Shown here piece by piece: positions 55,109-61,734 of a stretch of 64,000 nucleotides of DNA. The DNA is taken from positions 167,535-231,534 of the forward strand of contig JAOTWS010000004.1 of assembly GCA_029862745.1 (NCBI GenBank). The letters run 5' to 3'. The notes below the pieces were generated by a model, which saw only the letters and a list, made by a program, of their open reading frames with translations, ran no database searches and was not told where the DNA came from. The position numbers and the translations under genes were made by a program. The DNA comes from Nitrosopumilus sp. (GTDB taxonomy: Archaea; Thermoproteota; Nitrososphaeria; Nitrososphaerales; Nitrosopumilaceae). Each line of letters starts with the position of its first letter. Within the stretch, counting starts at the first letter, position 1.

Positions 55109-55987
55109 GTGAAAATAACGAAAACAATGACATTCTTTTCAATAATACTTACAGTGACTATTGCAAGCTTAATTATGGCAGTCCCATTTGCTTCTGCAGA
55201 AACCATGGTAAGCGTACCTCTAGGATCTTCACTTAGAGGATGTGAGGTTATAAACACATGTTACATTCCTTACGAAGTAAAAGTAGCAGTTGGCGAGACA
55301 GTAACCTGGTCAAATAATGACAATGAACCACATACAGTGACTGCAGGTAGTGCAGCTGGTGGGCCTTCTGGTGAATTTGATTCCAGTTTGTTTATGACTA
55401 GAACAACATTTTCTCATACATTTGAGAAAGAAGGAAAATTCAACTACTTTTGCATGGTTCATCCATGGATGGATGGAGTTGTAACAGTGGTAGCAGCAGG
55501 AGCAACAGTAAATCAAGGAGAACCCATAGTAGAACCTACAGTAAATCAAGGAGAAGCAATGATGGGAGAATCCACAGTAACAGGAATGCTCTCTGATGGT
55601 ACAAAGATTTTAGCTTGGACTACAACACCAACAGTAGGTGAAAAGATGGAGATTGGTATTGAGTTTGAAGGTGCAGATCATGTTAATTATGATATTAAGG
55701 TGACACAGAATGGCAATACAGTATTAGAAAATATTGGCACATATCACCAGGATGGCAAAGGCAAGCACAGTACAACACCATTAGATTCTTCTGATCCAGT
55801 AGATATTACAATTGTCTTTCAGGGTTTTGGCATAGATGAGAAAGCAGGACCAATAGGTGAAAACGTGATATTCTCAAATGTTGTTCCAGAGTTTGGAGCC
55901 ATTGCAATGATGATTCTAGCTGTTGCAATCATATCTATAATTGCAATGTCTGCAAAGTCAAGACTATCTATAATGCCAAGAGTGTAG
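55109..55987 (+). CDS. Secreted plastocyanin-like copper protein with PEFG-CTERM tail
   Basis: The 292-residue protein has a signal peptide (to about residue 30). A type 1 copper domain (about 32-133) shows ligand pattern NEPHTVTAG (His) and NYFCMVHPWMDGVV (Cys, His, Met). A second beta-sandwich (about 155-260) follows, and the C-terminus has VPEFGAIAMMILAV and a basic end, a PEFG-type sorting signal. It is probably a surface electron carrier in the copper-based respiratory chain of ammonia oxidizers. GTG at 55109 is the start. Confidence 0.88.
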   Translation: MKITKTMTFFSIILTVTIASLIMAVPFASAETMVSVPLGSSLRGCEVINTCYIPYEVKVAVGETVTWSNNDNEPHTVTAGSAAGGPSGEFDSSLFMTRTTFSHTFEKEGKFNYFCMVHPWMDGVVTVVAAGATVNQGEPIVEPTVNQGEAMMGESTVTGMLSDGTKILAWTTTPTVGEKMEIGIEFEGADHVNYDIKVTQNGNTVLENIGTYHQDGKGKHSTTPLDSSDPVDITIVFQGFGIDEKAGPIGENVIFSNVVPEFGAIAMMILAVAIISIIAMSAKSRLSIMPRV

Positions 55988-56421
55988 TAACAAATCAATT
56001 TTTTCTTTGTATTTTTGTATAATTTTAATTGGTTTCTTGTTATAATGATACGCAGCAAAATGTAAAACAGAAATGATCCCTGCAATAACCGAACTGGCGG
56101 AAATATCCAATCATATAATTAATTCTTTCAAACAGAAACGGCATCAACAATACAAAAGATGTTTCAATAGATAGTTGAATAAGGACAGATAATTTAGTGC
56201 TAAATTTATCATAGAGATTTCTAAGTATCAGATTGGACTTAAGATTTACAATTAGATGTCTGTTTTGTATGACAGCATATTCTAGATTATTTTCTAATAA
56301 TTTCATCGAAGGATATGACCCAAATTGTAGTGATTCAGTAACTTGACCTCATTCTGAATTTAGCTTCAATAATTGAGGCTCATCTGAGTGCTTGAAAATC
56401 GAAAATAGTGTATTCTGAATA

Positions 56422-56442
56422 GACACCGTATTTTACGGTGTC
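56422..56442. terminator. Perfect 8-bp hairpin in gene-poor DNA
   Basis: GACACCGT-ATTTT-ACGGTGTC is a perfect inverted repeat with a 5-base loop. No T-run follows on the plus strand and no gene abuts it, so the terminator call is weak; it may be a protein-binding palindrome. Confidence 0.3.
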
Positions 56443-56920
56443 AGGATGTATGTAGACCTGATTTTATATCAAAATTATCTGAATTTACATGAAATACCTA
56501 ATATCTTATGAAATGGTCTTAAATGTTACTTATTGACGCCTGTACGACCCACATATTTCCATTCATTTGATTCTCATCAGAACTTAACAGATTTACAAAA
56601 TCTAACTTTATGATATAATACAGACTGGAATTGTGATCTTTACCTTGCGTAAAATATTGATATCATTCTGGAGAATAATTAATTACACTTGTAGGATCAC
56701 AGATTTTGTAAGTGCACAAGTTACCAATAGATAGATTCTTTCCAAGATTCCGCATGTTGTCTTTAAATTGCAGACACCTGTTGTACTTCTTCCCAAGATT
56801 GTGAGTTGTTGGATTGAGTCATGTTAGTGTAATTACAAATTTTGTATAAAAAATTCAGAAATGATTTGTTCAGAAAAATAATCAATGTAATTGTATTAAA
56901 ATCAAAACGATATCGAAACG

Positions 56921-56985
56921 TAGGTTATTGTGATATAAGAAACTAAACTATAACAAAACGATTAGGTTATTGTGATATAAGAAAC
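56921..56985 (+). repeat. Direct repeat of 23 bp at 42-bp period
   Basis: TAGGTTATTGTGATATAAGA plus AAC occurs at 56921-56943 and again at 56963-56985, identical. Each copy is preceded by an AAACG(AT) stretch, so the repeating unit is close to 42 bp. No coding frame explains it. Confidence 0.8.
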
Positions 56986-57221
56986 CATACCGCAAATGTT
57001 TGAACATGTTACAATAATAATAGCATAGGAATTGGGCCAAAGTTTGTCCAATCCCATATGTCATGGTCTGTCTGTCGGTTGGTCGGTTAAACGGTTAGAT
57101 AATGACTCTTCCCGTATGAATTCCATTGTTAATTTATAATCACATTATTTAGATCTCACTGCTAATTTGTACCAGTAATTGATTCATCAACCTTTTATAC
57201 TAATTATGTAATCATTACAAA

Positions 57222-57335
57222 ATGCAAAAAAGAAAAAAATATCAAGTAGTTGAAATGCAAGACGATAGAGTAGTTCTGATGGAAGTTGGTGCATGGGAAA
57301 CTGACTTTACAAAAAGGAAGATTATTGATTTATAG
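57222..57335 (+). CDS. Microprotein, 37 residues
   Basis: ATG at 57222 gives MQKRKKYQVVEMQDDRVVLM, then EVGAWETDFTKRKIIDL. Alternating beta-like pattern and charge suggest a real small beta protein. A TATA-like CTTTTATAC lies about 25 bases upstream of the start, consistent with leaderless transcription. Confidence 0.5.
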   Translation: MQKRKKYQVVEMQDDRVVLMEVGAWETDFTKRKIIDL

Positions 57336-57409
57336 AATTAGATTTTGTTTTATAGTGATAAATTGTCAGCATTATCTAAATACAATTATTTTAAAATAAT
57401 GTTGCACTA

Positions 57410-57465
57410 GTCTTCACAGGATCTGTCACCAAAATTACTAGCGCTAGTTTTTGGTCTTAAGATCC
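57410..57465 (-). repeat. Covarying hairpin element, copy 1
   Basis: On the minus strand: GGATCT, TAAG, ACCAAAA, the palindrome ACTAGCGCTAGT, AA, TTTTGGT, GAC, AGATCC, then TGTGAAGAC. GGATCT pairs with AGATCC and ACCAAAA with TTTTGGT, with an internal loop TAAG/GAC between. A second copy lies at 63461-63512 on the plus strand. It is about 100 bases downstream of the broken VOC gene. Confidence 0.75.
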
Positions 57466-57565
57466 AAAATTACAATTTTCTATCATCGATCTTTTTTACG
57501 GATATTGTGATTTTGTTTTCAGTGCTACATGATGTTTTTAATATTTCAGATTTTTTTATTTTCTT

Positions 57566-57937
57566 TTACTTTGTATTGTCATCTAGATGGATTATGCCAA
57601 ACATATTTTCTTCAATATCTGAGCATATTGCCAAATAACCTACTTGTGGGATTTTCTCTTTTGGCATAATTATCTTTCCGCCTTCGGATTTTATTTTATT
57701 TGAGAACTCATCAACTGATGACACTTCCATATAGTTTATGATGCCATATGCCTGACCAGGCATCTTTTTCATCAATCCACCATTAATTCCAGGCTGCTTG
57801 TCATCTCCAGTCTTTGTCATCCAGTATTCCATCGGTCCACCCCATTTGTCAAATTTTCATCCAAACACATTACTGTAAAATTTCTGTGTTTTTGCAGGAT
57901 CATTTGTTGCAATCTCAAAATGAGTTACTCTTGGCAT
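57566..57937 (-). pseudogene. VOC (glyoxalase-like) protein interrupted by in-frame TGA
   Basis: ATG at 57937 opens MPRVTHFEIATNDPAKTQKF YSNVFG, then TGA (57859-57857), then KFDKWGGPMEYWMTK continues in the same frame to the end at 57566. VOC proteins have W at this position (VFGW), one base change from TGG. The second half (YGIINYMEVSSVDEFSNKI, FGIIHLD) is intact, so only one lesion is visible over 124 codons. It is either a very recent pseudogene, a readthrough gene or a sequencing error. Confidence 0.8.
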
Positions 57938-58107
57938 AAAATTGCTATTTTATACAAACTATTTAAAATGAAATAAATGAAACAAATTTAGTCTTGTTTT
58001 GTGCCTGCAAAAGGTAGGTCAGCATCCTTGGCAGGTAGTCTTTGCAATAATATCTCCCATTAATATTTGGGTATTTTACAGGATCAAAAAAACTCCAAAG
58101 ATATGTT

Positions 58108-58386
58108 TTGTATGTCATTATTCCTTCAGTTTTGATTGTTTTAAGACTGTCATTAATTGGATATTATGAAATGACATTGATTGATCCTTTTGGTGGGCAG
58201 ATGAGTTCAGATACAGTCATGCCTACACCTCCTTACATGACTCCAATTAAACCACAAGTGACAAAGTCTGACACCATACCATACAATGTTATTGGCATTA
58301 CATCATCAGTGACATTGACTATATTCTCAATTTACTTGATGATTAAATGGGCAAGAGATTGGAACAAGAAATTTACAAATAATTAA
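58108..58386 (+). CDS. Small membrane protein, two TM helices
   Basis: The 92-residue protein has helices at about 2-20 and 62-82, separated by a Pro/Met-rich loop (MPTPPYMTPIKP), and ends KWARDWNKKFTNN. The start is TTG at 58108. The function is unknown. Confidence 0.5.
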   Translation: MYVIIPSVLIVLRLSLIGYYEMTLIDPFGGQMSSDTVMPTPPYMTPIKPQVTKSDTIPYNVIGITSSVTLTIFSIYLMIKWARDWNKKFTNN

Positions 58387-58464
58387 TTCACTAGTTCTCT
58401 CTGTACTTTCTATACACTACATATTCAATTAAAATAATTAAAGACAATCCCAACAACACTAATC

Positions 58465-58769
58465 TATTCTATGAATAGACCTTCAGATAACAAATTTTCA
58501 GCTTTACTATTTGGTGGATTAATTGTATGATCATCTATTTCAGGTAATGTGGTTTTTGTAGTTCCATCCTAAATGTTTTCACCAGAAATTACTAATTTAC
58601 CAGTAAGATACTCTTGTGGAACTGGAATGACACATGTATCATGAGATATAATTTTAAAACATTCAGGTAAATCACCAAAACTAATTGTAATGTCATTAAT
58701 TTTTAGTGAATTGATTATTCCAAAATTAGGATCATGGTTATACAATAATACTTTAAGATTTGCGGAGTT
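58465..58769 (-). pseudogene. Decayed secreted-protein-like fragment
   Basis: The minus-strand frame reads NHDPNFGIINSLKINDITIS, FGDLPECFKIISHDTCVIPV and PQEYLTGKLVISGENI, then TAG (58571-58569), then continues DGTTKTTLPEIDDHTINPP to a final stop. There is no start; a TAG lies directly before residue 1. The beta-rich text looks like the C-terminal end of an exported protein. It overlaps the recombinase-like fragment by 55 bases in another frame, so both are remnants. Confidence 0.45.
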
Positions 58770-58951
58770 CTACTTGTAGGAGTTTTTCCCAAAGAATTAA
58801 TGTATAATTGATTTGGAATGATGAGTTTGAGAAATGTATACAGCGCGTTTTTGTATTTTCTTGCAGTCACTTGACTTCTAATTGAATCTAAAAATAATTG
58901 ATATGGTTCGTTACGTATGTTTATCTTCTCAAAAGGTATCTCCATTTGCAT
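58715..58951 (-). pseudogene. Truncated tyrosine-recombinase (integrase) N-terminal domain
   Basis: The 78-residue frame from ATG 58951 contains EPYQLFLDSIRSQVTARKYK and NALYTFLKLI, which resembles the SAM-like core-binding N-domain of archaeal integrases. After about residue 50 the text loses this character and stops. No catalytic R-H-R-Y domain is present. It lies 52 bp from the tRNA-end-like sequence at 59003. Confidence 0.45.
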
Positions 58952-59002
58952 AATAATATTATTACTACAAGTGGATCCTATTTTAGGACTGTAGATGGTA
59001 GT

Positions 59003-59013
59003 GGGCCCGAAGG
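59003..59013 (+). mobile_element. Possible attachment site: match to tRNA(CAT) 3' end
   Basis: GGGCCCGAAGG is identical to 63881-63891, the 3' end of the minus-strand tRNA(CAT). Both are preceded by ACTGTAGA (58988-58995 and 63869-63876) with 7 or 4 bases between. The direct orientation and side are those expected for an att site left by tRNA-targeted integration. Confidence 0.4.
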
Positions 59014-59174
59014 TTCCCGTTTTCTCCAGTATTCGAAACCCCTAATCTAATTAACTTTTTCAAGATTTCAAGTCTGTTACGTTGTTATATTTTATAATGT
59101 TTTAGTTAGAAAGAAAACTGTGGAGCAGAGAAAGAAGACCTAACAAAAGACCTAGGACATATCATACAAACAAC
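59014..59174 (+). promoter_or_regulatory. Promoter and conserved 5' leader, copy B
   Basis: Upstream of the small membrane protein at 59175. TATA-like TTATATTTTATAAT is at 59084-59097. The transcribed leader (about 60 nt) carries GGAGCAGAGAAAGAAGACC and ACAAAAGACCTAGGACATAT up to the ATG. The same order of blocks occurs before the paralog at 61152 (copy C) and alone at 50475 (copy A). Most thaumarchaeal genes are leaderless, so a conserved leader suggests post-transcriptional control. Confidence 0.65.
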
Positions 59175-59381
59175 ATGAAGAATTATGTACAGTTTAAGGA
59201 AAGGCCTGAAAAGTTTGCAAAATACCTCAAAGATGAGAAAGGAGTCGACATTACTGGAAACTCTAGAATTGGGAATGCATTCTTGATTTTTGGTGTAGTG
59301 ATGATTGCAATCTTTGGTGGATTGTGGTTGTATAACTATTACAAAAATGGAAACGACAATAACACAGTAAACAGATACTGA
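59175..59381 (+). CDS. Small single-TM protein, family member 1
   Basis: The 68-residue protein begins MKNYVQFKERPEKFAKYLKD, then EKGVDITGN, one TM helix (about 36-54) and a polar tail. A close paralog is at 61152-61352: both share QFxxRPExFxKYLKDEKGxD and TGN, WxxNYxK after the helix. The cytosolic N-terminal basic helix could bind nucleic acid or a partner. It is followed by a hairpin and an array of TATCAATTCGG boxes. Confidence 0.7.
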   Translation: MKNYVQFKERPEKFAKYLKDEKGVDITGNSRIGNAFLIFGVVMIAIFGGLWLYNYYKNGNDNNTVNRY

Positions 59382-59390
59382 TGTTGGAAA

Positions 59391-59413
59391 AGCAGTTAGA
59401 ACTAGCTGCTTTT
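59391..59413 (+). terminator. Hairpin with T-run after family member 1
   Basis: AGCAGTTAG and CTAGCTGCT form a stem (one G-T pair) and TTTT follows, 10 bases past the stop. The same post-stop context (GTTAGAA) exists after the paralog at 61352, though without the perfect stem. Confidence 0.55.
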
Positions 59414-59424
59414 CTGATATTTTT

Positions 59425-59488
59425 TATCAATTCGGTGGAATGAACTATCAATTCGGAGACAGCGATTATCAATTCGGTATCAATTCGG
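59425..59488 (+). repeat. TATCAATTCGG array, downstream of family member 1
   Basis: Exact 11-mers TATCAATTCGG start at 59425, 59446, 59467 and 59478: spacings 21, 21 and 11. Both are close to whole helical turns, so the boxes lie on one face of the DNA. The 11-base step breaks any reading frame, arguing against a peptide repeat. Confidence 0.9.
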
Positions 59489-59737
59489 AGATTTTGTTGA
59501 AACTTTTCCGAAACTACCGATAAATTGCCGATAGAAAGTCTGATCGTAGTTGATAATTTTGAAAAGTTTTTTCACATTTAGACAATAATCTTCAAAAAAA
59601 ATCATAAAAAGTAACGAAAAACACTTTATGAGACATTACGCCCCTTTATATGACAGACTGATCCATCTAAGGTAGAATGATTTTTGGAATACTGTTCAAT
59701 TCACAGCCGTACGGCTTCATCTCTCTGGGCTCAATTA
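59489..59737. other. Rest of the spacer before the Cys-rich gene
   Basis: CCGA-containing stretches at 59508, 59517 and 59528 continue the array loosely. TATA-like CTTTATATG is near 59645, and a perfect 12-bp palindrome AGCCGTACGGCT lies at 59705-59716, 21 bases before the next ATG. Confidence 0.5.
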
Positions 59738-59860
59738 ATGAATGATTATACGTGTACATGTGATTGCGGTTGCAAGAATACGTCCGGCGAATATCTCTGT
59801 CATGATTGTTTAATTGGCCTGTGCAAGACTGCTGAAATTAAAAAAATGGTGATTGCATAG
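59738..59860 (+). CDS. Cys-rich zinc-binding-like microprotein, 40 residues
   Basis: MNDYTCTCDCGCKNTSGEYL, then CHDCLIGLCK. Seven cysteines (CTCDCGC, CHDC, C) suggest one or two zinc sites. It is immediately downstream of the palindrome at 59705, a possible operator, and upstream of the cyclase gene by 86 bp. Confidence 0.6.
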   Translation: MNDYTCTCDCGCKNTSGEYLCHDCLIGLCKTAEIKKMVIA

Positions 59861-59946
59861 ATGAGGCCAAGGTACAGGCGAACGTACTATTCGTTTTATC
59901 TTTCCAGCGCGGTTTCAATAATTGCCCTCACATGGGGATTTTCATT

Positions 59947-60621
59947 ATGACCATAAAAGAAGAAATTGTATTTGAGGACAATTTTTCAGTGTTAGATGAC
60001 AGTATTGATAATTCTAATAGAGCCATGAATCCCTCAGATTATCTAGTTGCATTTTCTGGACAAACCAAAAGTTATTGTGTTGGACTAGTTGACATGGTAG
60101 GATCTACAAAGATTGCAGCCACTATTGGAAATGAAAAGATCCCAAGGTACTACCAAATATTTCTAAACTCCATGGCAAAGATTCTGACCAGGTTTGGCGG
60201 TTTTGTGATAAAAAATGTTGGGGATTGCCTGATATACTATTTTCCAGAGTCATCAAAATCAACTAGAAAATATGGATTCATGTCATGTATAGAGTGCAGT
60301 CTTGCAATGCTTGAATACCATGATAAAATATGCGAAAGACTGGCCAGAGAAGGATTACCTCCTGTGAATTATAGAATCAGTGCTGATTACGGATCTGTAG
60401 TTTTGATGAAGTCAAACACTTCTGAATCCTTAGATATGATTGGATCGCCTGTAAACATGTGCTCAAAGATAAACTATGCTGCCACAAAAAATTGTTCCGT
60501 GATAGGAGGGGATCTTTATCGCATGGTAAAAAAATTTGATGATTACAAATTCAAGGAAGTAAAAGGATTCTCAATTGGATTGAAGTATTCATACCCTGTA
60601 TATGAGATTCAAAGGAAATGA
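59947..60621 (+). CDS. Class III nucleotide cyclase domain protein
   Basis: The 224-residue protein has the adenylate/guanylate cyclase catalytic domain with both metal aspartates visible: GLVDMVGSTKIAATIG (first Asp) and FVIKNVGDCLIYYFP (second Asp). ISADYGSVVLMKS and DMIGSPVNMCSKI follow, as in the family. No membrane or sensor domain is attached. It could make cAMP or a related messenger. ATG at 59932 is an alternative start. Isolated cyclase domains of this type are common in ammonia-oxidizing archaea. Confidence 0.85.
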   Translation: MTIKEEIVFEDNFSVLDDSIDNSNRAMNPSDYLVAFSGQTKSYCVGLVDMVGSTKIAATIGNEKIPRYYQIFLNSMAKILTRFGGFVIKNVGDCLIYYFPESSKSTRKYGFMSCIECSLAMLEYHDKICERLAREGLPPVNYRISADYGSVVLMKSNTSESLDMIGSPVNMCSKINYAATKNCSVIGGDLYRMVKKFDDYKFKEVKGFSIGLKYSYPVYEIQRK

Positions 60622-60738
60622 TTTTGATATCAGACATATTTCAACTTGGACAATATATGATGTGATAAGGATGGAAACTTTGACAGATGCTCAATTAACG
60701 ACAGATAGAGTTTATCTTAAATTAATGGGTGTTTATTA

Positions 60739-60897
60739 TTGATAATAGATACCGAGAACAAGGATGTGGGAAATGGTGATACTGTCTCATCATTTCATTC
60801 TGAAGAGATTAAAAGGTATTTAGATAATGGGAACATGGAATCTTGGTATTACACACATGAAAATTATGCAAATCCGATTCTGCAAAGGAAAGTTTAG
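60739..60897 (+). CDS. Possible microprotein, 52 residues
   Basis: TTG at 60739 opens MIIDTENKDVGNGDTVSSFH, then SEEIKRYLDNGNMESWYYTH. It overlaps by 4 bases (TTGA) the end of a 23-codon frame beginning ATG 60671 (METLTDAQLTTDRVYLKLMG). The pair may be coupled small genes or fragments of one gene with a shift. Confidence 0.35.
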   Translation: MIIDTENKDVGNGDTVSSFHSEEIKRYLDNGNMESWYYTHENYANPILQRKV

Positions 60898-60978
60898 TTA
60901 TTAATTTTTTGTATAATTTCTTTTGTATTGATTATTCTTTACTTTGTTTTGCTAAAAAATCCATAAACAATTCCCCTC

Positions 60979-61062
60979 CCGGATTGATAAATCCAGATAC
61001 CGGAATGATAGAAAATTCTACCGGAATGTTGGAAGAGAATACCGGAATGATAAATGAAACTA
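60979..61062 (+). repeat. Four 21-bp tandem units with CCGGAATG cores
   Basis: CCGGATTG at 60979 and CCGGAATG at 61000, 61021 and 61042 start four consecutive 21-bp units, each continuing with an A/T-rich spacer ending in ATA or CTA. The array ends about 20 bases before the TATA-like ACTATAAATTG of copy C, so it sits where an upstream regulator would bind. Confidence 0.9.
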
Positions 61063-61151
61063 ATGATGCAAAATACACTATAAATTGAAGAAGAAAGCGG
61101 AGCAAGGAAAGGGGACCTGACAAAAACCCTAGGGTGTATCGTGCAAGCAGT
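61063..61151 (+). promoter_or_regulatory. Promoter and conserved 5' leader, copy C
   Basis: TATA-like ACTATAAATTG is at 61077-61087. The leader has GGAGCAAGGAAAGGGGACC, ACAAAAACCCTAGG and TATCGTGCAAGCAG before the ATG, aligned block by block with copy B at 59130-59174. The region upstream of the TATA is unrelated between B and C (repeat array here), so the conserved unit is the transcribed leader. Confidence 0.6.
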
Positions 61152-61352
61152 ATGAGAAATTTGAGTCAGTTTAATGCAAGACCCGAAGAGTTCACAAAAT
61201 ATCTTAAGGATGAAAAAGGTCTTGACCTTACTGGAAATTTTAACATTGTAAAGTTGATGGCAGTATTTACAGGATTAGTATTTGCAGGACTTGGCGGATG
61301 GTGGTTACACAATTATTTTAAAATCAAAAAGAGTGTAAACTACAGACACTGA
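61152..61352 (+). CDS. Small single-TM protein, family member 2
   Basis: The 66-residue protein begins at ATG 61152, MRNLSQFNARPEEFTKYLKD, then EKGLDLTGN, one TM helix (about 30-52) and a tail with WWLHNYFKIKKS. It is about half identical to the protein at 59175, with identical spacing of QF-RPE-KYLKDEKG-TGN. I do not recognise either in a named family. A TATCAATTCGG array follows it, as after member 1. Confidence 0.7.
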   Translation: MRNLSQFNARPEEFTKYLKDEKGLDLTGNFNIVKLMAVFTGLVFAGLGGWWLHNYFKIKKSVNYRH

Positions 61353-61414
61353 CATTAGAAAAATAGTTAGAAATGACTACTCCAATATTTTTTTATTTAT
61401 TTGACTTAAACAAC

Positions 61415-61561
61415 TATCAATTCGGTGATGTAACTTATCAATTCGGTTTCGGAGATTATCAATTAGGAGTAATAATTTATCAATTCGGTAAAATGTTCCG
61501 AAAGTTTGAACGATTATGCCTATCTTTTCGGTATCAATTTGGTGTTAATTTATCAATTCGA
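61415..61561 (+). repeat. TATCAATTCGG array, downstream of family member 2
   Basis: Boxes start at 61415, 61436, 61457 (TATCAATTAGG), 61478 (21-bp steps), then 61532 (TATCAATTTGG) and 61551 (TATCAATTCGA). A weaker TATCTTTTCGG is at 61521, 11 bases before 61532. In one frame the first four read as YQFG heptads, but the later boxes change register. The same box follows family member 1. Confidence 0.88.
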
Positions 61562-61734
61562 TATATCAAGAAAGAATCTACCAAACTTGAAGAGTACAGT
61601 ATTGTCGGCATAGATGATAGAGGTATATGAAATATCTCGATCTTAGAGAAGGGATTTAGAGATAACGATACTCCATTTCAAAAAAGGAGATTCTAGATAA
61701 TATATTAAAGAAGAAAAACATAAAATTGTATCAA

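Larger units (their letters stand above)
55988..57221. other. Long gene-poor stretch (1.23 kb) with palindrome and 23-bp repeat
   Basis: No supported gene. A weak minus-strand frame at 56040-56306 is hydrophobic but has no start context or motif. The stretch holds a perfect hairpin (56422-56442), a 23-bp direct repeat (56921 and 56963) and CGGTT-rich DNA near 57070-57095. A TATA-like CTTTTATAC at 57192-57200 serves the next small gene. Confidence 0.5.

Noticed and set aside
56040..56306. 88-residue hydrophobic minus-strand frame
   Set aside because: Overlaps another frame, lacks a motif, and sits in AT-rich DNA where hydrophobic frames arise by chance.
60932..61123. 63-residue minus-strand frame over the CCGGAATG array
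   Set aside because: Its repeated IIPV heptads come only from translating the 21-bp tandem units; no domain and it overlaps the promoter-leader of the plus-strand gene.
61373..61630. 85-residue plus-strand frame with YQFG repeats
   Set aside because: The peptide repeats reflect the TATCAATTCGG boxes. The equivalent array after family member 1 has an 11-bp step that breaks frame and no start, so coding is unlikely.
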